A DNA stretch of 64,000 bases, from positions 8,654,501-8,718,500 of the forward strand of contig NC_135367.1 of NCBI RefSeq assembly GCF_051622035.1, in the 5' to 3' direction. The notes beneath the pieces were generated by a model, which was given only the letters and a program-made list of their open reading frames with translations, had not been told where the DNA came from and searched no databases. This DNA is from Arctopsyche grandis (Eukaryota; Arthropoda; Insecta; Trichoptera; Hydropsychidae). Shown one piece after another: positions 10,994 through 22,989 of this stretch. Positions within the stretch are counted from its first letter, which is position 1, and each line of letters opens with the position of its first letter. Both the position numbers and the translations under genes were made by a program.

Positions 10994-11954
10994 AGGTCTA
11001 TTCATACTATCCATGGCAACAGCACTCACTGCACTGCAGCTCACGTAAACGACAGCATCTATTCATACTATACAGCAGCGTACGTTCAGACTTGTTTTAG
11101 CCGAGTGCAAGGCAAAATCAGCTTATATTTATATACAGAGAGCGATGACACAGCACCATATGATGTTTCTAAAAAATATTCATATGCGTGCACTCGCTGC
11201 TATGACGTCATATCGTGCGTGAATATTTGGCCATAGTGGTCAAAGAATACCGGTTTCGCTTGATACGTTTCGGTGACTTATTTATTATTCATTTATTTAC
11301 AAATTTGCCATAGTGACTTTACAGATTAGCTCCAAGTCGTCGTCACTATTCGCATTCGTGCAATGTATTGTAACATTGGAAGGACGTAAAATAATTTCTT
11401 AATTTTTTTAATTATTTCTTATTTAACTATATAATATTATTCCAATATAATTAAATGCAAGGTCTTTGAATGATATTTCTATAAGTTTTGCTATCCATAA
11501 CATGACGTTGACAATTACTTTAATAGTTTAAAAAATATAAATTTCAATTAATTTAAAATATATACGTATTCAATAAATAAATTAATAATATCAACAACAA
11601 AAAAATTATTTATGTAAATATTTCAAAATACGAAACAAACTCAAAACTTACAAAAAATAAAAGTCAAATTCTACCGACCGCTATACGCACGAACAATGTT
11701 GTATTTCTTGACCAAAATGCAATGCGAAACTGAAACGAAATGTTATTGGCCATCACGGGTCGAGTTGGGGGGGGGGTGAATACAATATCATGTACATTTT
11801 ACGTAAGTCTCATGCTAGATTATAGTATGATAGATTTTGTCGGCTACCACCGTTACTAACATCTACGCCATGTAAGACATGAACGTGTCCATATAAAATG
11901 TACCAAAGAATACTGCCGGTTGCCGGTACGTGCTGTGCTAATATGAATAGACCT
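10994..11954. mobile_element. Non-autonomous DNA transposon with TTA duplication
   Basis: Inverted ends AGGTCTATTCATA and TATGAATAGACCT are flanked by TTA (10991-10993 and 11955-11957). A second copy of the end motif ('tctattcatactata') lies inside at about 11053. A TWA duplication of 3 bp fits PIF/Harbinger-type elements. The element is 961 bp with no open frame of note, so the superfamily is an inference. Confidence 0.65.
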
Positions 11955-11957
11955 TTA

Positions 11958-12133
11958 TGCAAACAATAAAAATATACTTTATAAATATGGCCTGGCGAAA
12001 ATTCATCGACGACTTCTAAACATTTTGTGCAAAGATTGCTTCGATTTATAGAGTGCTTTAATAATACAAATAATTAGTATCAAAATCAAACACTGTAATT
12101 TATTATTGTAAATAAAGATGTGCAAAATATCAT

Positions 12134-12190
<57 letters not shown>

Positions 12191-13790
12191 ATAAAAGAAC
12201 AGGAGTTGGTCGACAATTCCGACCAATAACATTCGACCTGGGTCAAAATATTGAAAATTTATTGTGACTACCACATTAGCACCATAAGACTACAAACAAT
12301 CATAATCGTTATACAATATTGAGTGTACATATGTGTGCAAATGCCGAACTAACTTTCAATGCTATAAAATGTGTACTAACATTATTTGATAAATCGCGAA
12401 AAATTTTGGTACTCACCCTATACATCCTCTCACATTGAAAAGCAATCCTCAACGTTTACGTATAAATTTGATTATTTACAAACAATAATATACACAAGTG
12501 TATACGTACATGTAAATAAAATTTGTAGTTGAGAATGCCGTCAAAACAAAAATTCGTATTAAGACATACTATGCAGAAAATTAAGAAAAAATAATTTCAA
12601 CCATTCCATACTGTTATTTTTAGCATACACTATACATTGAGTTTTTGATAATTATCAAAAAACGGATATAAACCTCAATGGGGCACTTCTTAAGGCCATC
12701 ATTACCGAATAAAACATTTACCAATACATCGGAGAAATGCAAGCATCACAGACGAAAGAGACAAAAATTATTAAAAAAAAAAAAAAAACAATCATTTTCA
12801 TATACAAAAGAAACATTTAAATTTTAAAAAAGCAAAACCAATAGAGAAGACCGACAATCTTAAAGCCTCTTTTTGGCGTTTCGTTTCCATACGATAAAAA
12901 TAAGGATATGACTATTTATTCATACGATACATGCACACAATTGACTATTATATGTAACTTTAAACGCAAGCGACTCACCCGTGAGTCGCGCATTGCACGC
13001 CAGCGGCTCACATGTGACTTATATTCGGAAATGTACAATATTTAACGTTTAAAAATGGTTTACAAGTACCATCTATAGACGAATTTGATTAAAAAAATCA
13101 ACGATTTTAGTTTTTCTGGATTCACGGCTGCCGCTTATCAATTATACCGAGAGATCTGAAACGTCTATAAACTCGCGTGCATCATGACACGTCGAGTATA
13201 TGCATTCAAGGTCATGCAACACATCAAACCTCTGGAAGCCTCGAATCATGTGAGTCAAATCTTTTTTTTTCTAATATTCAACTAATTTAAAAATTGTTGA
13301 CGTACAGGTAAAGATAAAATATTTTTAAATATGGCAGCTAACTAGTTGGTTTATTTTGATGGATAAAGTTATATTATTTCGTCATATGAAATAATAATCT
13401 GAATCAAAAGCATTTTTTTAATTTCATAGAATGAACACTGATGAATCCAATAAAATATTTTTGTTTATATATATTTTTATAAACGAAGCTACTTTGATTT
13501 CCTTCAAATAGAAATATTTACTAATAAGTTGATGAATTTGCAGCCATGCAAAGATGCAAAATTTGAACCAAACATATTGACGTTTGGATTAATGTCAAAC
13601 TTGTGACTCGTCTACGTCAAGCATAAGAACTATCAACATGAACGTTTCTGACTGCCTATTAGTATGTATAAATAGTCAATTGTGTATATATGTGTACATA
13701 CAGTGAGTACAAAATAGCCACATCCAAAAAAATAATTATATACAAATGTCACTATGTATTATCTAAATAGATTGCAATATTTCCTTAAAC
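11958..13790. other. Intergenic DNA between Vps18 and starvin 3' ends
   Basis: AT-rich DNA with a (TA)n-(TG)n microsatellite at about 12138-12190. I see no exon, RNA gene or clear transposon end. The starvin 3' UTR probably reaches into the right end: a minus-strand AATAAA lies at about 13799-13794. Confidence 0.5.
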
Positions 13791-13898
13791 ATTTTTATTG
13801 AAAGAATTAAAAAGAAATCTGTACAAACACTATTAAACAATTTAAAAATGTTAACAAAAACGCCAATAACAACATGATTTGAAGCATTTCAATAATAT

Positions 13899-16116
13899 CT
13901 ACTGACTAGACGCGGTGGAATCTACTTCCATTGCCGCGCTACTTCCGTTAGTGTTATTTTTACACTTATCAACCACCTGAGCGTCAGTTGTTGCACTCAC
14001 TGCATTCTTATTTTCACATTGTTCATCGACCCGTTCCACATCCATCTTCTGCACACCACTAGCACCATTTTTATTATCCTTACTCTTGTCGCGCTTCTTC
14101 TTTCCAATGGATTTGACGGACTTTTGTGACTCGTCGACGACATCCATCTTTTCTTCGTCGGGTTTCACTTTATCTGCATCAGCGTCTGATTCACAACTAA
14201 TATTATTTTTTTCGGTTTGGTCCTCGGCTGATACGTCTCGGTTTGTATGATTGGTGGAAGCGTTTTCGGCTTTGGCCTCCAACACGGCGATACACTTCTG
14301 TATGCATTTGATAGCTTCTCTCCTGGCTAATCTAATATTTTCCTTGCCTTCGGTTTCAATGTCGTCTAATTTCAACAGATTCCGCGTAAGCATTTCGTCC
14401 AAGTATATGTATTCTTTATCTTTCTTGGTTTTGCCCGAGAAGTTCTCTACCGATGTCATCAGTTCCAATACGTCCTTTTGAATCAGCTGTATTTTTGATA
14501 TGGCGTCGTTGATCGGTTGCGTTTGTGATTGCGGAGATGGTTGTGGGCTTTGTTGTCTCGGTTGTTCTTCGTATTGTGATTCATTTTGCGCGTGTGCGGG
14601 CTTTTGCGCTTCTTCGTGCGCAGTTTTATTCGCCGCTTGAGGTGGAGCCTTAAATGTGTAAGTCTGCGGAGCTGGCTCTTGCTGTGGTGGGTGTCTCTGT
14701 TGCTGTTGAAATACTTTACTTGGTCCAAATGCAGATCCAGTTGTTGGCCTATTTCCAAAATTCTTAAATTGTGTGCCAAAATTTCTACCAAACTGGGGTT
14801 GTTTTTGGAAACCATGCGGTATGTCGTGATTCACGAAGAAATCGTCGTCTTTAGGAGGGGTCGGTCTGGATTCAGTGAACGGGGCCGTCTTTTCGGTCTT
14901 TGAATTGATCACCGGTTCATCTCGGCCTTCGACGAATATCGGAATCACTCGCACGTTCGGCTGTTTGTTGTTTGTTTGCTCCGTCTGTTGGGGTTGGTTC
15001 GGGGACGGGGCTGCATTTGTGTTGTTGCTGTTCGAGTGCGAACGCTGCGGGGAAGAGAACCTACCGTCGGGAGGGGCAGACATTGATCTTTGATTTCGAG
15101 CCGACTCAGCATCTAACTGTCCAGCTTCGGCGGCAGTCTTTTGACCCAGGTCAACAGTATTCCTCAATCCGTACTGGGGTAGGCTTTGTTTGGGTAAATT
15201 CTTTTCGGCGTTTGCTTCCCCTACTGCCGTTTGAGTAGATTTGTCGGTCAAATTGTGAGTGGGACTCTCGGGTGAAGCCGGCTGCTGAAATTGCTGTTGC
15301 TCTTGATTGGGAATTGTCTGCGAACGACCTTGATCAGTGTCCGGTTCAAAGTGTTGATTCCATCTAGTGGGTATGCGCTCTCTGAACTCTGGAGGGATAT
15401 TATCAAACAATCCGTCACGGAAGAATCTGTTCCTGGAATCGTTTCCAAAATCTGAAAAACAAAGAAAAAAAATCAAAACCATACATTCATAAAGCATATT
15501 CAGAAATATTATGTCACATCATCATCATCATCATCATCATAACCTGTAGTAGGACGTTCGTTGCCTGCAGTGGGACGTTCGTTGCCTGCAGCGGAACCCC
15601 TCCGCTTGCGAGCTCCCCAAGTGGCCCACGGAGAACGGAGATTAGCTAGCTCTGGATGCCGTGCTGCCAGATCTTGCCAAGTGTCATCAAAGCGCTCTTC
15701 ACTTTCAGGCTCCTCAGTGTCGCCAAAGAATCCGCCCTATTCAATCATAAAATCTAGCATCAGTACAAAATACAACAACGAAAAAAAAAAACATAAATAT
15801 TCAAATAAATCTTAACTATTCAAACAAATTTAATAAAATGTTTACTATTATATTAGCCATGTTTAAGCTGTTTATATTACAACCAAATTAAACAATATTA
15901 TTACCAAATAAAAACAATAATAAATCAAACATAAGAACACATTCACACAAAATGGACATATATGGGTCGCATCGTTTAAGCTCGCGAGGTTATGTATGAC
16001 ATTCAAAATGGCGACCCGCTTATTGCAAAGGATGATTATTCAACTTTGGCTCTCACTTGTTTATCCTGATCCAATTTGACTGTGTGTGGCTTCTCCACGA
16101 GGAGAGGCGACTCCAT
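13899..16116 (-). CDS. stv: Starvin/BAG3-type BAG-domain co-chaperone
   Basis: Three exons on the minus strand join in phase: 16116-16057, 15736-15544 and 15451-13899, giving 601 codons. The donor after DKQ is CAA|GTGAGA; exon 2 starts GGFFGDTEEP after the acceptor GAATAG. The chain is disordered and rich in Q, N and P. It carries an IPV-like motif (VIPIFVEG, about residues 253-260), as used by BAG3 to bind small heat-shock proteins. A BAG domain follows at about residues 398-480 (SKIQLIQKDVLELMTSVENF through ARREAIKCIQKCIAVLEAKA). The tail is acidic and lysine-rich. The BAG domain binds the Hsc70 ATPase domain; in flies starvin drives chaperone-assisted selective autophagy in muscle. No WW domain is seen, as in insect starvin. 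A TATA box and heat-shock-like elements lie upstream. Intron 2 contains a (CAT)n run. Confidence 0.92.
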
Positions 16117-16152
16117 GTCCGCGAGCCACGAGCGTTATGCGACTATTACGAA

Positions 16153-16183
16153 TGGTACGCCTCTGTTCCGCTACATTTATATA
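16153..16183 (-). promoter_or_regulatory. Core promoter of starvin
   Basis: On the minus strand TATATAAA (16183-16176) lies 30 bp before an initiator-like CCATTC (A at 16153). This spacing is canonical and gives a 5' UTR of about 37 nt before the ATG at 16116. The start site is inferred from spacing only. Confidence 0.55.
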
Positions 16184-16484
16184 GATTTTGAAATGGGACG
16201 TGTGGGTGGACCAACCTCGCCATTACATCTATATACGGGAGATCCCACCTGTACCGAGAAAACAACATCGCCGTCATCCCAACAACTAGAATTGTCGACC
16301 GCCAGAGCTTTCCCGCATCGGCCACACAGTTTTGGACCGAGTCGTAGCCAAAACTTACGTGTGTATTACTAAAATTCGGAATATTACGCAGAAAATCGAG
16401 TCGACAGTCGTGGGTGGGGGTTTAGGCGAAGTTTGAGAAGCGGCGAGCTCGCCAGTTCTATTTGGAAACTGGTGGAAGAGCGCA

Positions 16485-16819
16485 GAACGTTCTGGGTGCG
16501 TTCGGAAACTTCTCTGCGAATAGATCTCCACTCGTCACACGAGCGAATGAACGAGCCATTATGGTTCCGTAGTAAAAGTGAGAGGGCTTGCGTCCTACAC
16601 TTTCCACGTGAAAAACGCGAGGGTGTGACCGAAGCCTAATGGCCAGGTTTCCTCATATGGGAAACGACGAGAACACTTCGTGTGACGCATAGAGTCTATT
16701 ATAGTCTCGCGAGAGCACAGAGGTGATAAATAAATCTAAAACGTCGAAGACACTCGCCACAACACGGTGACGTAGTAGCTAAGTGGCAATATTCGATCGA
16801 TCGAATGAAAGTTCTAGAA
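16485..16819. promoter_or_regulatory. Heat-shock-element-like dyads upstream of starvin
   Basis: Three perfect two-unit dyads are visible: GAACGTTC (16485-16492), GAAACTTC (16505-16512, preceded by TTC) and TTCTAGAA (16812-16819). They lie about 330-660 bp upstream of the predicted start. BAG3 genes are known targets of heat shock factor. None is a full three-unit site in exact register, so function is an inference. Confidence 0.4.
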
Positions 16820-16829
16820 ACAAACAGTA

Positions 16830-17335
16830 CATACATAATATGAAGAAAAAAAAACTAGCAAGGAACTGAATTTCAACAGGAAAACTTGACGTTTCAAACT
16901 ACATACATACATAGATTGCTTTCGTAGTAAAGTAATACGAGTCTTTGAAGTGGTACTCTATGTTGAACAGACGATACGCTCCATCGAGCTTGGGTATGGG
17001 AGCGGTCCCATTATTATTATACACTCGAGCAATTTGCTCTGCTGATTATACACCTAGGTAGGTCGAATTGTACGTAATTAGATCTCCAGACGCAGATCAA
17101 ATCGGCCAAAGGCTACAATCTTCAAGCGAAGAAATCTCAGCTAGAAAAGTATATACAATATACAAAGTGTACTCTCGATTATCCAGGCTAATGCTGGCGA
17201 GTACGAACACGGTTAATTGAAAAACACGGATAATCCGAACTATCAATTTTTGATATGGAAACGATATCCGCAACACTCGTACATTGAAAATCCTTATCAT
17301 TTGAATCGTGATCAAATGATGTTTTCCTGATCAAC
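16830..17335. other. Intergenic, no feature recognised
   Basis: AT-rich to mixed sequence upstream of the starvin promoter region. I see no exon or repeat that I can name. Confidence 0.4.
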
Positions 17336-17425
17336 ATTTTCAAAGCATTTTAAATTTTCCATTAAACTGCATTAAATTTTCCATTAAACCTCCAATGCGC
17401 CTTCCTGGCCAGAAACATTGTACAT
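17335..17425 (-). repeat. Retroposon tail fragment, 'cgccttcctgg' family
   Basis: The string 'caatgcgccttcctggccag' recurs at 37990-38010 and in opposite orientation at 31855-31880 and 36850-36895. The plus-oriented copies end in A-rich runs, so this is a fragment of a retroposon 3' end. Confidence 0.45.
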
Positions 17426-17429
17426 TTGA

Positions 17430-17845
17430 TACAAGTATTATACAAAGGAAATACATATCAATTAACACTCCACAGAGACATCTATGGTCAAATTTGTAAA
17501 CTTGCAGCATTTTTAAACGATTCAGGTAAATTTAGTGAATATAATACATATCAACTAACATTCACCGATACATCAATGGTCAGATTTGTACATTTGCAGC
17601 ATTATATGTAAACAATTCAGCGAAATTCGAGATTGCTGGAAACTCGAGATTTGCGAGAAAAGGGGTAAGGTTGACAATTTTTTGGAACCATTTCAATGAA
17701 AATCAGAAAAATTGGCAAACTCTGATAGGAAACGATCGACCTGGAGTCACAAACCAAGGTCTGGCCAGCAGCGGGACTCGAACCCGTGACCACTCTGCTG
17801 GAAAGCATAATATGCTAACCACTAGTCAACGCTGCTGGTTATATA
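17430..17845 (-). repeat. SINE family B copy
   Basis: Reverse-oriented tRNA-derived SINE. The head complement 'gggactcgaacccgtgacca' (B box) and 'aatatgctaaccactagt' (A-box side) sits at 17770-17830. A body with 'caatgaaaatcagaaaaatt' and 'aggaaacgatcgacctggag' lies to its left. The tail carries two partial repeats of 'acagagacatctatggtcaa'. Family B copies also lie at 22490, 27545, 43255 and 47820. Confidence 0.7.
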
Positions 17846-17849
17846 ATCA

Positions 17850-18930
17850 GCAGAAAGATTTTTTATTTCAGTCCTCTTTAATGATCCAGGTTTTTTTTGC
17901 TTTTCCGATTTTTAAAAGTTTCGTTTTATTAGTTCCTGATGCATTTCCACAGCATATGATTGTAATACGCTTTTTAGATAATTTGTGTTCGGGAGTAGAC
18001 TTTTTTTTTTTGAAGATGCCAGCGATAATCCGCAAACCGGATAATCCGCACCCGGATAATCAAGAGCACAGTTTATATATCGTCCAAAACCAGATCTCGG
18101 ATATCGATGGCCGACTTCTAAACCAAACCAGTGCAGTTGTATGTATAACTGGGTCTGCTCTAATTTACCGAAATCCAAGATAATAATGCTCGTCTTATCG
18201 AGATATTTCAACCTTAACCTAACCTAACACGTTTAGCAAAAAAAATAATCGATATACTGCGGCCTCATGAATAAACAACTCCAAATATAATGACAGCCAA
18301 TAGCACATTTGCGGGTCATCAAAAATTCACAGGTATTCAAACAAACACTTCCGAGAATTGTTTTAACACTTCTCCCTCGTAAATTAGCATAAATTTGAAT
18401 GTGTTCGATTATTTTCAGTCAAATCCTATAAAATGAATGTTTCTTCTCAAATTTGTCTTATAAACTGGTTCAACGATTTTGATCAAATTTACATTACCAA
18501 CCTTTTCAGATCCATAAAGCAATTAAAGTAGATCTGGACCAACTTAATCCAATTACAATATTTAAATAAAACAGATTGTAGTCAATTACCGATGATTTTT
18601 CTTTGTGTTACATTGTGATATTTTCTATGAGTAAATATCAGTGTATTGACTTAATGCACGAGTGACTTTGAACGTGTCTAAAAAAGCTATCCCAAAACTA
18701 TACAAATGTAGCGACACTTCATGTGTTGACGTCTATTCGAGTTGTCGAGTGTTTCATACATTTTGATACTCCAACGTGTTGACACACAAATGTTGACATT
18801 TATTATCTGCTAGACTTAACAAACAATATAAGATAATAATTAGAGTAAAGGAGAGTTTCAACTTAAATAACCAATCTCTACATTTTATAATACGGACACT
18901 TTTACAAATAAACCTATCAAGTTTAAATAA
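17850..18930. other. Intergenic, no named feature
   Basis: AT-rich sequence. A short interstitial telomere-like run 'cttaacctaacctaacac' lies at about 18213-18230. The open frame at 17671-18183 runs through SINE B and unique DNA and is not a gene. Confidence 0.4.
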
Positions 18931-18934
18931 AACG

Positions 18935-19505
18935 ATGGTCTGTCTATGTCTGATAAAGATATGGAAGAACCGCTCAATTATGAGAAGAACGAAAATCCGT
19001 ATGGTGCGATCTCTGGTGTTCCACGTTGCATTGTATGGGGTCGAGACATGGACCCTGAAAAATAGAGAAAGGGACATGCTAGATGCATTCGAACTGTGGT
19101 ATTTGAAGACGGATTTCATAGATCGAAAGACCCACGAGCATCTCCATCTTCAGAAAGCTGGCAGGTTCAGAGAGACTCTTCACAATATTTAGAAAAAACG
19201 ATCGGATAAGAGATAATAAGAGATATAAAAAGGACGTCTTAATGTGAAACGTAAAGGAGGTTTGTAAAAAGGATTCTTTCCTACTTTGGCCATACTGCCA
19301 GAAAGAATGTGGAGAGTCTGGAGAGTCACCGGAACACTGGAGGGAAAGCGAGCGAGAGGACGGTCTCCCAAGAGATGGTCAGACCAAATCAAAGAACTGA
19401 CAGGATCGTCACTTAGCACTGCCTTCAACTAGGCACAGAACCGAGAGGAATGGACAGTAAACTCGAGACGACATCAATGGCCACGACGCTCAACATTGAG
19501 CAAAC
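18935..19505 (+). pseudogene. LINE reverse-transcriptase C-terminal remnant
   Basis: Plus-strand reading gives KIRMVRSLVF and ALYGVETWTLKNRERDMLDA, typical of the region after the polymerase domain of RTE- or craft-like non-LTR elements. After a frame change comes SYFGHTARKN and then a GRSPKRWSDQIKELTGS-type motif at about 19290-19410. The remnant is broken by frameshifts and stops and has no start. The clade assignment is from motif memory only. Confidence 0.6.
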
Positions 19506-19534
19506 GAGGAAAAAAATAGATAAAACCAGCAGCA

Positions 19535-19745
19535 TAGATTAGTGGTTAACGTGTAGTGCTTTTAATTGAATAGTCACGGGTTCAACCAGTGGCCCGGTGC
19601 TGCTGACCAGACCTTGGATATGGGACTTCAGGTCGATCGTTTCCTATCAAACTTGGGCAATTTATCTGATTTAATTGAAACGGTTCCAACGAATTGACGA
19701 CGAACACTTTCTTTTTTTTCGAAAATTCGAGTAGTCAACTTCTCG
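19535..19745 (+). repeat. SINE family B head, plus orientation
   Basis: A tRNA-like segment with 'gattagtggttaacgtgtag' (A-box side) and 'tcacgggttcaacca' (B box) is followed by the family body 'gctgctgaccagaccttgga' and 'gatcgtttcctatcaaactt'. The tail is truncated. Confidence 0.65.
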
Positions 19746-20129
19746 AATTTGCTGATTTATACAATCTGCAAAAATATGTCATTTTTTTCCATAGATGTAT
19801 GTACGATGATTTATAAAATTGACAAGACAAGTCCTAATATAAACGCACGATCAAAGTACATATATTTATTTTAAATGTAACACTACCTCAACAAGGTAGT
19901 CTTATCCAAATACAATCAACTTTTGAACCATCTGGGAGCACTAATGTAAATAAACTTAACAGTAGAACTTCCAAGACAATGCTTAAGCTTAAACTTACAT
20001 ATATACCTATACTACCAAAAGGTTTGAAAGTTTTTTGAACCAAATAACAAGTCCTTTCAGCACAAAGGAGACATGTCGACGAGACCCAGTTAATCAAAAC
20101 AACGTTTGAATAATCTAATAACCGTTTCT

Positions 20130-20180
20130 TTGATTACTAGTAATATACCCATCGACATTTCAACGAGTGGCTTCGAAAGA
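20130..20180 (-). mobile_element. Helitron 3' end fragment
   Basis: Read on the minus strand it has a hairpin-like ACTCGTTGAAATGTCGATGG followed by CTAG and T, as in the Helitron at 10424-10722. The 5' part is not recognisable. Confidence 0.45.
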
Positions 20181-20199
20181 TTTTAAGTTAGAACTTATT

Positions 20200-21380
20200 G
20201 CCACAAAGAGTGACACTATTTTGAAAAGTTAGCTGGTAAAAGTTGCTCTGATAGGATATGAATATAGGAACAAAACTGCATTAATAACTTAAGTTAGCCA
20301 AATCGTTGGCTCATTGTGCTCTAAGAAAGAAATATAATCCCAAAGTTCAAAGACCCACACCTGAAAAGTAAGCATCCACATAAACAAAGCCCAGGCGAAA
20401 AGGCATCGCAAAATGAACTTGTAATGAAAATGCATGCACTTGGCATTGGTCAAAACTGGCACAAATGATAAACACATCTCAGATGAAACCCAGACAGCGA
20501 ACGCCAGCCAAAACGACCTGACAGATCCAACAAATTACACACACAAACACACCAGCGAATTTCGATGCATACATTTCGGCGATACAAAGCGCATTTTTTT
20601 CAGCAATTTCGAGTAGGAGAGGAAGTGTGTCGTAGTTTCAGCATTATTCGCCAATGTTCACGAGAACGAGAGCTCACAACACGGCGAAGACAGGTCAAAA
20701 ATAACATAATCAAAATACCCCGCACAATGCGAGACGACCATCTGTTTGCAACTATGCTAAGGAATCGGGTCAAATCGAAATCAAAAATCTACAAGTGTTC
20801 CCAAACGTGTAATCCGCGAGAGCAAAAGGCACACAGGTGGTGGGCAGCGAGATTTCTCCGAGTGGTGCTAAATACAAAACGCCACATCCTAAGGTCACGC
20901 GAGGAAAATAAACCTTGAAACATTGTCTAATTTGGACTATTGACGAGGATAACGAGCAGGAAACGAATTTGAACACAATACGCAGATTATTATGTAAAGC
21001 GTATCAGCTCGCTAATTAGTCAAGATTTCGATACCGGTGAAAATCTAGAACAGATGAATTTCGAAAGTAAGCAAAAAAAATGGATATCGATTGGTTTCGA
21101 AAATGATGCGCCCTTGACCAGCTTGTGTGTCAGAGACGAAATTATAAGATAAAAATTAAAATCGAACTCCCTAAAAAGGAGATGTTGGTCGGTGGGTAAG
21201 TCTCGACAAGGTTCACGAAGGTCGCGAAATTGCGATCGCGAATTGTTAAGGCAAACCAGTGTGTCACGTGAAGAAGAAAGATTTACCGTGGAAAACAAGC
21301 GAAGATTCTCATCCAGGTTGATGAACTTGTCATCAACTTGGTTACGGCAAAATTCAGCTAAATTCTAATGACTTGCATGA
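20200..21380. other. Unique intergenic DNA
   Basis: Moderate GC in 20600-21300 but no coding frame with splice sites that I trust. No repeat matches elsewhere in the window were noticed. Confidence 0.35.
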
Positions 21381-21404
21381 TAAGTTCTAGATACCAGATA
21401 GAGC

Positions 21405-21560
21405 GGAGGAGGCGTCATCGGAAAATCCGAGCTATATAAAGAAAATTTTCGACCAAACACACGTACCAACGTACGTGTCTGTTTTTGCTTGCTATACAAA
21501 CATTTACAGTCAGCTTATGTATGTATGTATGTGAGCAACCATTTTGTCAACAATTTGACA
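21405..21560. repeat. Diverged repeat with TATA-like core, copy 1
   Basis: 'gcgtcatcggaaaatcc', 'tatataaag', 'attttcgacc' and 'caacgtacgtgtc' occur in the same order as in a segment at 23925-24060. The shared layout includes a TATA-like motif, so it may be a duplicated promoter or part of a transposon. No gene lies downstream of either copy. Confidence 0.4.
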
Positions 21561-21794
21561 CATTTATGACACGCTAGCTTTAAGTGCTCAGCTCTGACTT
21601 TAATTAAAATATTGTATTTCTGAATACAATGGTTTGGGCAACAAACAACCAAATGACCCATAGTAGATATCAATGAAATAAATAACGGGATGAAATGACA
21701 GTTCGAAAAATATACAATCCCTAGTAACATTCATCTGACTCCTAATCTTCTGTAACCAGAAATGAATTCGAAATTGTTCCACTTATAACCAAAG

Positions 21795-21925
21795 CTCTGC
21801 GTTGGAAGGATGCTTTTTGCACAAAAAATGGTTCACTATTGTTAATTACTTATTATTTATTCAATCGAATTGCACTGGTCTTACAGATCGCTCCAAAACG
21901 ACGAGTGTACTTGTACATATCAAGA
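21795..21925. repeat. MITE core plus SINE B tail fragment
   Basis: The 'ggttcactattgttaattac' core of the MITE-like family (21828-21850) abuts a SINE B tail fragment with 'tacagatcgctccaaaacga' (21880-21910). Confidence 0.5.
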
Positions 21926-21957
21926 AACACTCAATTATATCATCATCATCATCTGCA

Positions 21958-22335
21958 GTAATTCACCATCCACTGCTGAATGAATGCCTCATCAACACGC
22001 TTCCACTCGTCTCTGTTTTACGCAACTCTCATTTTCAATCTCACCCCACACATTTTCCTAATTTCGTCTACCCATCTTCCCTGCGGTTTTCCTTTCAATC
22101 TTTTGCATTCTCTCGGGTACCATTCTAACACTTATTTCGTTATTTCTTACATTGCCATTTCAATCTCTTCACTCTATCCACTATACCCTTGTCATACTTC
22201 TCACCCGCGTATTCCGTTTCCTGTCTTCTCTCGTTATGCCAAGCATACAACGTTCCGTACTTCTTTGAGTGCATTGGACTTTGTGTAGCAACTTGGCGTT
22301 CAATGTTTCACATCCATACGTCATCACTGGCAAAA
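21958..22335 (-). pseudogene. LINE 3' end remnant, minus strand
   Basis: The minus strand reads TYGCETLNAKLLHKVQCTQR near 22320-22260 and then, with frame changes, GRWVDEIRKMCG and a final EAFIQQWM-like stretch by about 21990. It ends in a GATGATGAT run. This is the C-terminal tail of a non-LTR retrotransposon reverse transcriptase, heavily decayed. It is related to the plus-strand remnant at 24935-25205. Confidence 0.6.
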
Positions 22336-22489
22336 CACATTAATCGAAGATATTTTTCTAAGGCACTGAATTATATAATTATTATATATATTTTTACATT
22401 ATATACGACATGTATAATCAAACATTGCAAGCATTTATACAATACGATACATACAAGCATGTATATAATACAATAAGAATTTATACGAA

Positions 22490-22745
22490 CATCATCCACA
22501 GAGACATCTATGGAGAATTTGTTGCAGAATTTTATTATACAAACCGGCGAACCTCGAGACCCTGAATAACTTGAGATTTGCAAGACAAATAGAAAAGGAG
22601 ATGCCAATTTTGCAAGAACTGTTTCAATGAAAATCAGAAAAATTGGAAAAGATCAAACCAGTGGGACTCAAACTCGTGACCACTCTGCTCGAAAGCATAA
22701 TATGCTAACCAACAGTTCCACGCACTAGTGGTTAACAGATTATGA
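22490..22745 (-). repeat. SINE family B copy
   Basis: Reverse copy with the body at 22550-22650 ('caatgaaaatcagaaaaatt') and a degenerate B box 'tgggactcaaactcgtgacc'. 'gctaaccaacagttc' marks the 5' end side. Confidence 0.65.
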
Positions 22746-22784
22746 TATAATAAATTAATAACATAGGCCTTTCCATTACCGTAA

Positions 22785-22985
22785 AAAGCGAGACCAAAAA
22801 AATATGATTGACAATAGTAATTGACAATAATGAACCATTTTTGTGCATAAAGCACCGTCCGACCGCCGTTAGTTATAACACGAAGGCCAGCTCCCATCGT
22901 TCGAAAATCTGCGCAGAAGCAATGGTCAGTACGCGATCCCTAGCGTGCGCATCTTGTCCGCGGAGTGGGGGTGGGCCCTCCTAAA
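22785..22985. repeat. MITE-like core followed by a GC-rich repeat
   Basis: The inverted MITE core ('gacaatagtaattgacaata') is followed by 'gtgcgcatcttgtcc' and 'gagtgggggtggg'. The latter matches, in inverse orientation, 31300-31385 ('cccacccccactccacgta'). Confidence 0.45.
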
Positions 22986-22989
22986 CGGA

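Noticed and set aside
12138-12190. TA/TG repeat as a regulatory site
   Set aside because: A plain dinucleotide microsatellite, common in AT-rich insect DNA, with no nearby gene start.
15561-15815. Plus-strand 84-codon frame
   Set aside because: It is the complement of starvin exon 2, whose minus-strand reading joins exons 1 and 3 in phase.
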